Assembly (NCBI GenBank): GCA_037176725.1
Contig: JAZBRS010000026.1
Span: 152,655,501-152,719,500, forward strand
Direction: 5' to 3'
From: Posidonia oceanica
Taxonomy: Eukaryota; Streptophyta; Magnoliopsida; Alismatales; Posidoniaceae
DNA length: 64,000 nucleotides
The notes beneath the pieces are model-generated. The model was not told where the DNA came from. It was given only the letters and a program-made list of their open reading frames with translations, and searched no databases. Every line of letters begins with the position of its first letter. The stretch's first letter is position 1. Positions 43,488 through 53,792 of the stretch are shown in pieces. Both the position numbers and the translations under genes were made by a program.

Positions 43488-43998
43488 TGTAACACCTGGG
43501 AATTCATTTCCCATGTAATTGTACAGATTTAATAAATTCCTGTATTTGTGGACGGGTGTTATTGACCTTGTGGGCCCCACTTGTGATTGTTTGTGGGCCC
43601 CACATGTGGTTTGTGTGGGCCCCACTTGGGGTTGTTGTGGGCCCCACTTGTAGTTGTTGTGGGCCCCACTTGTGGCTGTTGGTGGGATTAGATTGTGGTT
43701 TGGTCCCTGGCTCTATTTCTATCTACTCTTTGGTCCCTATCTTCTGTCCATTGTAATTTCCTAACTCTTGGGAGTGCGTTGTACAATTTGCCCAGCATAT
43801 TATTTTACACGGGATCGCGTGGCACTGTGCATGTGTGTATTCATTGCGGCAACTGATTTTATGTGGCTGTGCCGGTTGGTGAGGAGGCCAAATCCACACC
43901 TTGCGGGGGAAAGTCGACGCCCGTGATGCAGTAGTGCGGAGCTGCGACCTTTTTATTCTACATGGCCATGTTGCTCTTCCCGCACACACACATTCCAA

Positions 43999-44034
<36 letters not shown>

Positions 44035-46152
44035 CCTCACACTCCCTCACTCTCTCGAACCTCTCTCCTCCCACTCACTCTGTCCTCTCTCCCACTCCCT
44101 CTCTCCATCTCCTCCTCCTCCCCCAAACTCCCTCTCACTGTGCCCTAACTCCCCTGGCCGGCGCGAAATCTCTCCTCCTCCTCACCCATCTCCACCTCCT
44201 TCCTTCCTCCTCCACCTCCTCCCTCTCCTCTCCACCTTCCCCTTCCTCCCATCCCCTCCCTCTCCTCCCTCCCCTGTGGCTGTGGTGGTGGGTGATCGCC
44301 AGCCTCTCCTCCTCCTCGGATCGTGCGATGGCGGTGAGCTCCGACTTTCCTCCTGGTGGCAAGACGAGCTTGTGGATGGCCGTGAGGAGCTTGGTGCGGC
44401 AGCGGATCGCCGGTGGTGCACGAGGTCGCCGAAGAAACAGTGGTTGCCCTGTCTCATAAGGTGCACACCTCGCTCTTTGTTGCTTGATTAGCTTAGAAAT
44501 GATATGCATGCGCTCCTTGCCATGAATTGAATACCATGAAAGTGTTTTGATAATTTTTGATGATTTATGTGGATTTTAGTCGAATTTATCGGCTTCAGTT
44601 GATATATAGCATGCCATGTGGTTTTCCAGCGTTTTCTTTAGTTGTATGCCTCGGAATGCCATGATCCTTGTATGGATGGATTCCTTGTTTCATTCCAGTC
44701 TTTTTGGTATATTGCATGCTAGTTTTGGGGGTGTTTGCAGGTGGATTTGGTTTTAAGTTTGAACTCCATGTTTTCTGCTATACTCTGTTTCGGTATGCCG
44801 TTTTAATTCGGTATGACGAACCTGCTCCTGGATGTACTCCTGGGCCTGAATTCTGTCGACCGAAATTGTTCGGTCTGCTGTTCAGCTCTCAGGTCACAAG
44901 TGCCAGGTTCAGTCGACCGACCCATTTCAGCACACTATGACAGGGGCCTGTTCAGTTGACCGAACCCAATCGATCTGCCGAATCAGGGCCTGGAGCCAGG
45001 CCCTGCTCTCTGGTCCGGTCAACCGGGAGATTTCGGTCTGCCGAACCTAGGTCTGGGACATTTCCCAGGTCTATTTTTAAGGGGTTTAATTAATGGTTAA
45101 TTAGTATTTATTTATGCTTATGCCTAGGGTTATCTTGTGGCTTGCTAAAGGTTTTCAGAAATGGTTTTTGAGAAATTATGGAGGTGTTTTCAATAGGTTT
45201 TGCCGAGGTTTTGTTGGGGCCGAAACCAAGGAGTTGTGTGGCCTAGACTCGAGGATGCAACAGCATTCCTAGTGTGTCGTACACTTCGCCTGAGCTAAGA
45301 TTTGGGGGTCAGGGTGCCAACCGTACCTAGCGGTATCATGGTAGCGGACTCGGGAGTTATGATACTCTTGCTTAGCTGGGCATGATACCCTAATCGCTAC
45401 AAGCATCGGGACTCGCCTTTTTGTGGTGCTAAGAAGCCCGTGAGTGGTTCAAAGCACATAGTTTGCACACGCCAATGAGGCGTGCCCTGCGGTTCTGTCC
45501 GGATTGAGGACAGCTCGCCCAAGTGGGGTGAGTAGCTTTTGAGGCTTCTCTGGTGTGAGAACGTCAAGACGGGCACGCTCCTCCACAGGGCGGGTATCCG
45601 TGGCAGTGCAATGGATGCGGGGGTGAGTCCCTAGCTATTGCTTGAGACCAAGTTAGTTGCTTGGCTCCAGGCAACGTGTCTAGTTGTGTTTCTTTTGTGC
45701 CCCCAGGGCTGTGGTTTGTGGTTTCTGGCCATATTAGGCCTAGAGCTTTCCCGCTTTTTGCGAAGTTGTGTTTTCTGTCTTGTTTTGGGCCGGTGGGCCG
45801 AGCTTTGATAAACAAGGATTGATTTACATTGGGTTTTTCCCGATTTGGCTTATTGGACTTTGGGAAAGATGTTTTATTATTACAAAATGATTATGCTGAC
45901 TTGGATTTGGAGTTTTGACCGATTAACGCCTTAATGTGGTTTTATACCGGTTTTCTCGTAGTTTTTGCGAAGTATGTGCTGGGTGATAATTTTTGGTCAC
46001 TCACGTGTGTTTTAATGTAGTTTTAGTTGTAGGTGCAGATGATTACCTGGTTTTGGATCATAGTGTATATAGTTGGAGTCACGTAGCTGTTCACTGCAGA
46101 TTCCTGGCACATATTTTTGTTATTTAGCCCGTAGATAATTGTATATGTAACA
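43488..46152 (+). repeat. 3' LTR of element K (end approximate)
   Basis: Starts TGTAACACCTGGG, the usual start for Tekay-like LTRs, 36 bases after the pol end. The end is uncertain; GTAACA at 46147-46152 is my best candidate. U3 has five regularly spaced GTGGGCCCCAC words (43570-43669), then a (CT)n run at 44004-44031 and CT/CCTCC-rich sequence to about 44280. Open frames in the CT-rich part are composition effects. GGTCGACCGAA-like words recur at 44860-45060. Confidence 0.75.
43570..43669 (+). repeat. 22-23 bp repeat with GTGGGCCCCAC, five copies
   Basis: Perfect copies at 43570, 43593, 43615, 43637 and 43659, spaced 23, 22, 22 and 22 bases. Each contains GTGGGNCC and GGNCCCAC, the published consensus for class I TCP transcription factors. 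Regulatory use is an inference. Confidence 0.8.
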
Positions 46153-47048
46153 ATTATTTATGTTTTAATTTGTTTAGGCTATTGGAATGTGTTGGTAGTA
46201 ACTCGAGGGAGTTTTATGAATTTTTTTTTCTTTACCCATGCTTGTTGATAGGGGGAGCATATTGAATATTTTTCAACAATTGGTATCAACATTGAATATC
46301 TTTTCACAAATTGGTATCTTTTCAACAATTGGTATCTCTTAAAAAGAAATTTTGTAAATATCTATGCTTGAAGTGAGGGAGAGCTTACTGAATATTTGGT
46401 TGATTTGAATGCTTATTGTATATAAGTTACCTTTGAGGATGATTTTGATGATTTTTATAATACTTTACCTTTGAGGATGAAGTTGATTCCTATTGAATAT
46501 TTTAACATTGATTTTGATGTTTATTGAATATCATTTGATCTTGATGCATATTGATCTAACAAATTAGTATAGATCTAACAATTGGTATTAATATAAAAAT
46601 TATGAAGTTAATATTCATGCACATCATTTACCATTTAACGTTGATTTTGATTAAATATCTCATTGAGAAAATGTCGATTTTGACGATTTTTATTGAATAT
46701 GTTACATAAGTTGATTTTTGATTAAAATAATTTTGATTTTATTAATTCTTATTAATAAAAGTTGGTTTGAATGTCTATTGAAAATCATTTACCTTTTGGT
46801 AATGCTTTTGCTTTTATTGCTTATATTTCTTTGGATTTATGCCTTCTATTCTTTTTGCTTATGACAAAAAAGGAGAGAAGAATAGAATAAGTTTTCCAAA
46901 GTTATGTTTTTGAGCTTATCATGTTACTATAAGATAATAGGGGGTGCATTGAGATTTTATTGATATATATTCATGCATATTCCAAGAGGGAGCCAGTTCT
47001 ATAGTTTTGTATAATTATGGTTTTTGTCATCATAAAAAATGAGGAAAT
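46153..47048 (+). mobile_element. 3' region of a SIRE-like Copia element
   Basis: A/T-rich, with phrases typical of the region before the 3' LTR in SIRE-type elements: GATAGGGGGAGCATATTGAAT (46248-46268), TTATGACAAAAAAGGAG (46859-46875) and TTTTTGTCATCAT just before the LTR. Three copies of ACAATTGGTAT lie between about 46276 and 46600, with a shorter AAATTGGTATC among them. The junction with the K LTR is not sharp. No open frame is seen. Confidence 0.5.
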
Positions 47049-48130
47049 TGTTGGCAAAATTGACTCATCTCAGTTTTAATGATAACAAAATATTTTGTGT
47101 TCTAACCCTTCTTATTAGGTTAAGAAAGCATTCTTATAGACCTTAAAAAAAAAGAAGGCGAAATGACTCATGGAACTTCAATGAAGACATGAAGACTTGT
47201 GTTCAACTTTAAATATGTAACTTTTGTATTATGTTTGAGTTGTAATATGTCTTTTATAAAATCCCCAAAAATCATGAAAGAGTGACCTAGTTAACCCTAG
47301 AGTACCCTAGGTTAGAAGCATTTAGGTCCATGAGCAAGTGGTTCGAGAAAATTTGCTTAAAGCTTCAAAATCATGGAAATTATGTATGTAGAATTTTCAT
47401 GCAAAATGGCATACCGAAATATTTCAGTATACCGAATCAGAGATTTTCGGCATACCGAATTGGTTGTATTTGCTGTAACAAATTAAGCTAAAACGGCATA
47501 CTGAAAAACTTCGGTCTACCATTTTACTTGCCGTTTGTAAACGTTGAAAGAGACGTTAGAGACAAACTTTTACCCATGTTTTCTTATAAATAAGACCTCC
47601 ATTCATAACATAGACAAGACACATGATATAGAGCTTCAAGCCACATTATTTTCCAAGCATTCCACTCTTATTTTGTTAGAAATATTCTCAAAGCAAGAGA
47701 GCCTCATTCCCATCCTTCCATTTAACCGAAAGTCTTTAGGAGATATAGAAAGGAGTCAACAAGAGTTGTAATCTTCTATTTTCTTGTGTGAGTTCTTCTC
47801 CAGGAGTGAGAAGAGGAACCACGGTTTTTGCAGGGACTTAGCGAGGATTCGTCAAGGTGTAACGGCAAGATCTTGGCCTGAAACAAGATCAAAATTAAGG
47901 TAACTCTCGATGGGTTTTCTTGAAGAGTGGACTAAGCAGGGGAGGCTGAACTACTATAAAATTCTTGAGTAATTTTCATTGCCTCTCATCTCCTTCTTTG
48001 TCTGTTTTAGTTTAAACATCCAAATCCATTTCTATAATTCATTTACTTAGCTTTTTACTTGAGATTGATAAAAATATTATTTAAATTCAGAAATTTCCTC
48101 TAATTCACTATTCATCTTCCTCTAGTGAAG
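47049..48130 (+). repeat. LTR of a SIRE-like Copia element (end not determined)
   Basis: Starts TGTTGGCAAAATTGACTCATC, a typical start of this group, with a TATA-like CTTATAAATAAG at 47583-47594. No second copy is in the window, so the 3' boundary is not fixed; it lies before the gag frame of the next element at 48155. Repeated CATACCGAAAT-like words occur at 47410-47520. Confidence 0.5.
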
Positions 48131-48154
48131 TCCTAAAATCCTAAGAAGTACATA

Positions 48155-48547
48155 ATGACTATGCGAGATATTGCAGGAAAACTGAATGATTTTAAGATTA
48201 CCATTTCAGATTCTTTTGTAGTCTATTTCATCTTGCAGACACTACTTCCTGAGTATGACCTTTTTAAGGTCTCCTACAACACACATAAGGATGAATGGTT
48301 AATCAATGAACTCATAACCAAGTGTGTTCAGAAGGAAGAAAGGCAGGCTGTTAATCCATTGGTCAACAAGATGAATGTCGTGAATTTGGCTAGTCATGGA
48401 TCAGGAGACCACGCATCTAAAGGAAAGAAAGTCCATAAAGAATATGAAAACAAGCACAAAACTGGTGTGGCCAATAAGCCTATCACTAAGGAAAGGTACT
48501 ATTTCTGCAAGAAATCTGGACATTTAAAGAAAGATTGCGTGAAATAA
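48155..48547 (+). pseudogene. gag: Gag fragment of a second Copia element
   Basis: 130 codons with LPEYDLFKVSYNTHKDEW and the C-terminal zinc knuckle region YYFCKKSGHLKKDC. A canonical knuckle is C-x2-C-x4-H-x4-C; here the first cysteine position is a tyrosine, so the knuckle is incomplete. The N-terminal part of Gag is missing or lies in the adjoining sequence. Gag would build the particle and bind element RNA. The frame ends at a stop that separates it from the protease region. Confidence 0.8.
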
Positions 48548-49790
48548 AAGAATTGGATCGAAAAGAAAAATTCAGGTAATATTATATCTATTGCAAGCCA
48601 TGAATCAAAATTAACTTCTGTTCCTAGTACTAGCTGATGGATTAACTCAGGTGCCATTGTGCACATTTCAACCATGTTACAAGGGTTTCTGATAAGGCAG
48701 CATCCAACTGAGTGCAAAAGGTTCGTTATTTCGGAAAACCAGATGCGATCGCACGTAAAGTCAGTGGGAGACTATAGAATCACTTTGGAGTCTAGAGAAC
48801 TGCTAATTTTAAGAGACTATTTTTATATTCCATCTTTCCAGAGAAACTTAATATCTGTAATAAAGTTAGTTAAAAACAATAATAGCACTTTGTTTAATAC
48901 TTCCGGAATGTCTTTAATAAAGAGAAATGTTCCCATTGCTACAACTGTTATTGATGGATTATTTAAATTGAATGTCTCTTCTAGTTCTGAATCTATAGTA
49001 ACTCTAATATGTACTAATAAAAGAAATAGGGTAAGTGACACTTCAAGTATTTTGTAACATAGAAGATTGAGACATATATCCCAAAAGAGGGTGGAAAGAT
49101 TGGTGAAAGATGATCTTTTAGGATCATTAGACTTCACTGATTTTGAAACTTGTGTTGATTGTATAAAGTCCAAAACAATCAACACATACACGAAACATGC
49201 CACAAAATGTGAAGCTACTTTAGATTTGATTCATACTGATGTTTGTGGAACCTTTAACCCATGTTTTACAGGTCAGAAATACTTTGTTACTTTTATCGAT
49301 GACTATTCTAGGTATATGTATCTTTACCTCATTCATGAAAATCTGAAGTCTCTTAGGTTTTTAAGGACTTCAAATTGGAGGTAGAGAAACAATCAGGAAA
49401 ACCTATCCAGGTAGTCAGATCAGATAGAGGTGGCGAGTACTATGGCTGGCACACCGAGATGGGTCAGATGCTTGGACCATTTGTGCAGTTTCTTAAGGAA
49501 AATGGCATAGTACCTCAGTACACAATGTCAATGTCAGGCAAACCCAACATAAATGGGATTACTGAAAGATGAAATAGGACGCTTAAGAAAATGGTTAGGA
49601 CTATGATGAGTCACTCGACTTTACTAGTCTCAATGTGGGGTAAAGCTTTAAAGATATCAATTTTAAGGTTTCCTGTTTAAGGTTAGGTTGAAGAGGCTAT
49701 TATTGATTCACATGTTCAGGTTTTACATAAAGATCAAAAGGCCAATTTAAGAAGATCTAACAAACAAAAGAAATCAACTATTCCTTTAGA
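48548..49790 (+). pseudogene. pol: Protease, pre-integrase and integrase region of the second Copia element
   Basis: The protease motif near 48637-48672 reads W-I-N-S-G-A, with asparagine where Copia proteases have the catalytic aspartate (D-S-G). It is followed by the pre-integrase motif H-R-R-L-R-H (about 49060) with C-x2-C in ETCVDCIKSK, then the integrase core with HTDVCG (49233) and FIDDYSRYMYLY (about 49295). A later segment (49375-49572, PIQVVRSDRGGEYY, INGITER) is in another phase. Stops at 48637, 49055 and 49381 and phase changes show decay. The part from 49575 to 49790 is badly broken. Confidence 0.8.
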
Positions 49791-49794
49791 TTAT

Positions 49795-50868
49795 GTGGTA
49801 TATTTATTTAGTGAGGACATGGAACAAGGGATCGACAATCCGGTAACATTTTCACAAGCCGTTAATTATGTAAACTCTAACAGTTGGTTGCAAGCCATGA
49901 AAGAAAAGCTTGTCTCTATAGATTGTAATCAAGTCTGGGAATTCGTTCAATTGTCTTTGGAAAAGGAACCAGTTGATTGTAAATGGGTCTATAAGACCAA
50001 AAGGAATTCAAATGGGTCAATTGAACGGTATAAGGCCAGACTAGTGGCAAAAGATTTCACACAAAGAGAGCGTATTGACTATTATGAGACTTATATTCTA
50101 GTTTCCTCAAGAATAGTCATGGCCTTAGTAGCTCATTTTCATTTAAAGCTACATCAGATGGATGTGAAAATAGCTTTCCTGAATGGCAAGTTAAGAGAAG
50201 TGTACATGCAACAGCCTCAAGGTTTTGAGGTTAAAGAAAAAGAACATATGGCTTGCAAGCTAAGGAAATCTATATATAGGCTCAAGCAAGCTTCCTGCTA
50301 ATGGTACTTCACATTTAACGAAGTTATCATATCCTTTGGGTTTAGGAAAAATATTATTGATTAATGTATATACCTGAAGGAAAGTGGAAGTGACTGAATA
50401 TTGCTTGTCCTGTATGTAGATGATATTCTTCTTACAAGTACAAGTCTTAGTTTATTAAGAGAGACTAAAGATTTCCTATCTAACAACTTTGATATGAAGG
50501 ACATAGGTGAAGCCCATTATGTTATTGGGATAGAAATTCACCGCAACAGGTCTTTGGGCATGCTCGGGCTGTCTCAGAAGTTTTACATATCAAGTGTGTT
50601 AAAGAGGTTTTCAATGGAAAGTTGTAATCTTGGTAAGGCACCGATTGTAAAGAATAATAAACTAAGAAAATTGCAAGGACCCCAATCGGATTCAAAAAGA
50701 CTTGCAATGAAGGATAAACCATATGTTACATTAGTTGGGTGTCTCAACTATGCACAAACATGTACTCGACCACATCTAGCTTTTGTCATTGGGTATCTAG
50801 GAAGATATCAAAGTGATCCAGAACTTTCACATTGGCAAACTGCAAAGAAGGTTTTGAGATATCTGTAA
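49795..50868 (+). pseudogene. pol: Reverse transcriptase of the second Copia element
   Basis: First frame 49795-50301: W-L-Q-A-M, WEFVQL, CKWVYKTKRN, KARLVAKDFTQRE and QMDVKIAFLNG, the canonical start of a Copia RT. After a broken stretch (50302-50400) the second frame (50401-50868) has the intact catalytic YVDD in VLYVDDILL and ends with RPHLAFVIGYLGRYQSDP. The YVDD motif is intact, but the reading frame is not continuous, so it cannot give a full enzyme as it stands. Confidence 0.85.
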
Positions 50869-50883
50869 AGAACTAAATATCTC

Positions 50884-51405
50884 ATGCTCACATACAAACG
50901 ATCAGATCAACTAGAGGTCATGGGATTCTCTGACTCAGATTTTGTTGGGTGCGTTGATACTAGAAAATCCACTTCTGGATATATTTTCTTACTTGCTGAA
51001 GGAGCTGTCTCATGGTCCAGTACCAAACAGAAGACAGTTGTTGCTTTCACCATGGAGGCTGAGTATGTAGCTTGCTATATGGCATCTTCGCAAGCTATTT
51101 GGATACGCAACTTTATCACATGCTTAAGAGTCATGGGCTCTGTAGAGAAACCCATAAAAATATATTGTGATAATAAGGAGGCAGTTAAATTCTCTAATAA
51201 CAACAATAGCTCTAGTGCATGCAAGTATATGGAGATCAATTTCTTGATTGTAAAGGAGAGAATTAGAGATCATTTGGTGTCTATTGAGCATATTAGAACT
51301 GATTCAATGCTAGCTGATCCTCTTATAAAGGTACTTCCTCCTAGTACCTACAGTGAACATGTACTTAAGATGGATTCAGTCAGTTCTTTTGAGGTTTTGC
51401 TTTGA
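50884..51405 (+). pseudogene. pol: RNase H of the second Copia element
   Basis: 173 codons with the acidic residues of a Copia RNase H: D in FSDSDFVGCVDTRKSTSGY, E in TMEAEYVA, D in IYCDNKEAV, and the C-terminal ADPLIKVLP. One in-frame stop separates it from the RT frame (near 50866). It otherwise looks complete. I could not fix the lineage of this element. Confidence 0.85.
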
Positions 51406-51792
51406 TAGTTTAGACACTGATGTACTATATGATATCACATTTGTTTAATGATCTTTGTTTAATAGTTCTTATTTTGTTTAAATATTGAACTATTGCTTTA
51501 TCATTGGATAAAATAAAGAGAATAAACTTTACTTTTATTGTCATGATATTTGCAAGTTTATTCATAAAGTATTGATTACCACATAAAGTGTTCAATTGTA
51601 ACTTCAATCTTAGATATCTTAGTACATGGAAGGGATATACATTTTGACAATGTATTACCGTTATAACTAATATCTATGAGGATTGTTATTTTTGAATGAA
51701 AGTTAATATGTCTTGTTAAGCAATTGGATAATGATCACTCCATATAAGATTTTGTCTAACATAAAGTAAGTTGGATAAGTCAAGTGGGAGAT
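51406..51792 (+). other. 3' untranslated region and polypurine tract of the second Copia element
   Basis: A/T-rich and without a gene. It ends with AAGTGGGAGAT (51782-51792), a standard Copia polypurine tract directly before the LTR. Confidence 0.7.
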
Positions 51793-52215
51793 TGTTGAAC
51801 CTAAGTCCAAATGTTCAACTTATGTGCCTTAACTAACTTGATTAGTGGACTAGTCCAATTATGAGACATATTAGATTAAGTGATGTATGAGGGATATTAT
51901 AAAACAGCTATGGAGTGTGCTATAAAAGAGACATCTCTCTAGAGTTTCAACATACAATTACATAACAACTCTTCCAGTTCTTTTACTTTTGCTGTGACAA
52001 TCCCTCCATAGGAGCAGAGGTGGTTACTGTGGAGATACGTACGAAAAACACTTCTGCATCAAAATCGACGACATAACAACATCGGATAAGTCTCATATAA
52101 CCTATCAAAACTTTCTTGAAACTTCTCAAACGATAGATCTTTTACCACTAAGTCATGCTACTGGGTTCATCAAACATAGCGGTTTTAGAACTAAATTCAG
52201 AAATCACATTTAAAT
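51793..52215 (+). repeat. 3' LTR of the second Copia element (end approximate)
   Basis: Starts TGTTGAACCTAAGTCC after the polypurine tract, with a TATA-like CTATAAAAGAGA at 51920-51931. The matching 5' LTR is not in the window; the sequence before the gag frame is the unrelated SIRE-like LTR, so this element is 5' truncated. Confidence 0.65.
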
Positions 52216-52249
52216 CAACATAGTGTTTGGCAAGAAAAGGACTCTAGTA

Positions 52250-53080
52250 TTTTTTTTTTGGGCTCCCACATCATTGACAGTTTATATTTTATTCGTTCCA
52301 TATATCCTATTCTGGCTGGCATGGAGGTTTCATGGACCATTCTAACATTAATATTAACTCCATTTATCAAATTTCCTCCTTATCACTCTCATTAAATTCA
52401 GAATGATTGGATTTTCAATGGTGAAATCTTTTAGCTTGATCATTTCATTGATGATGTTATATCTCTTTCGATTTGGTAGGAAGATTTCTGTAATCTGGAG
52501 AACCACCAAGGAAATAGATACGATGACTTAGATCAACCTTAAGAAAATGAAAGTTGCTCGTGCGGTAATCGTAATCCTCTCTCCGTTCCAGGGACTAAAC
52601 AACACCAACGGTGCAGCTCCTGAAACGGCAGATACTACTCCCCATGTAGGGTACCGCTCTCACTAGTGTGGATCATGGTTCTGATCATCGACCTCAACAA
52701 CGATGGTCTCTGATTGGACTCCTTTGCTCACATTTGCTGTTGGCTATTGTTTTTGCTGAAGTTTCTACTTGTTTTACTGATGGTTTTGTGAGATTTACTG
52801 CACTTGTTTTATCAACATTAGGCCACTTTATTTGCTAGGTTTCAGCAGGGTTTTGGAGAGAGCTGTTGTGCTGATTGTTTTGTTGGTACTATTGTTGTGA
52901 TTGCTTCCGCAATAGGTTGTTATGCTTGTTCCTATGTTTTGCATCATAGCTAGTATGTTTTTTTGTCAGATTGTATTGCTCCTAACAAGAGCAAAACTCT
53001 TTGTATCTCTAATACTATGTTGTGGACACAAGGCTTGTATTTATCTATGCATCCTATTTAGCTTTCAAAAAAAGCCCCTG
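52250..53080 (+). mobile_element. Possible LINE 3' end
   Basis: Near 52400-52425 the sequence encodes R/Q-N-D-W-I-F-N-G, close to the R-N-x-R-x-F-x-x pattern at the end of plant LINE reverse-transcriptase proteins. This is followed by T-rich untranslated sequence with TTTTGTATCTCTAA-like phrases and a terminal CTTTCAAAAAAAG near 53065. No target duplication was identified. Low to moderate confidence. Confidence 0.35.
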
Positions 53081-53792
53081 CTAATACGAGTGAAAGGGGT
53101 CACCCTCGTACATCATCTACAAACATAAACTCCAACGAAGTTCGCCCACAAAGACAAGGTTTGGTGGTTGGAAGTGAAGAGACAAGACTTACCTTATCTG
53201 ATCACTACCGTATTAATTATATAAACTGGTATATCTACCCAATGTTATATCCTTCCACTATCGCCAAGTTATCAACATCAATAGGAAGAGAGGGTTTCCA
53301 CAATATTAAAAAAACCTCCAACCAAGTTACCCTTGTATATCTGCTACGTCCACAATAATATAACTTCTCTTCGAGGACTAAACTTATAAATAACTCATAA
53401 TTCCATGCTGCACTCCTTGTAGGTTGTAACCATGAATAATTTTGACAGAGATTAGTGCAACATTTCAATTAGATGACATGAAAATATACCAGAAGGTTAA
53501 GCTCTCACAAAGGACATACATGACTGTGGTTATAAGATTGCAAGTTGGATAGGAAACAATGGCTTCGATGTATTGTACATGTGTATATGTGCTAATACAT
53601 AAATGTGTTTCAAAAATACGTAACAATGATAATTGATCACTGAGTAATGCTGTATTTCTTAAAACAGTAACATATACTATAAAATGAATTACAGACCCAT
53701 CCGTTCCATAAACACATGGAACCAGAAGGGCAAAAAAGGGAACATGCTACGAGGGGGGAAAAAGTGAAATTCAAAGACGTTACTAGTGTTCA
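53081..53792. other. Intergenic region / 3' flank of the DRP1A-type gene
   Basis: Contains the 3' untranslated region of the dynamin-related gene (minus strand, directly below 53793). I found no AATAAA on the minus strand in 53480-53792; plants often use variant signals. The remainder shows no gene. Confidence 0.5.

Noticed and set aside
43901..44509. Overlapping frames of up to 196 codons in the chromovirus LTR
   Set aside because: Produced by CT/CCTCC-rich low-complexity sequence; no domain, and open in several frames on both strands.
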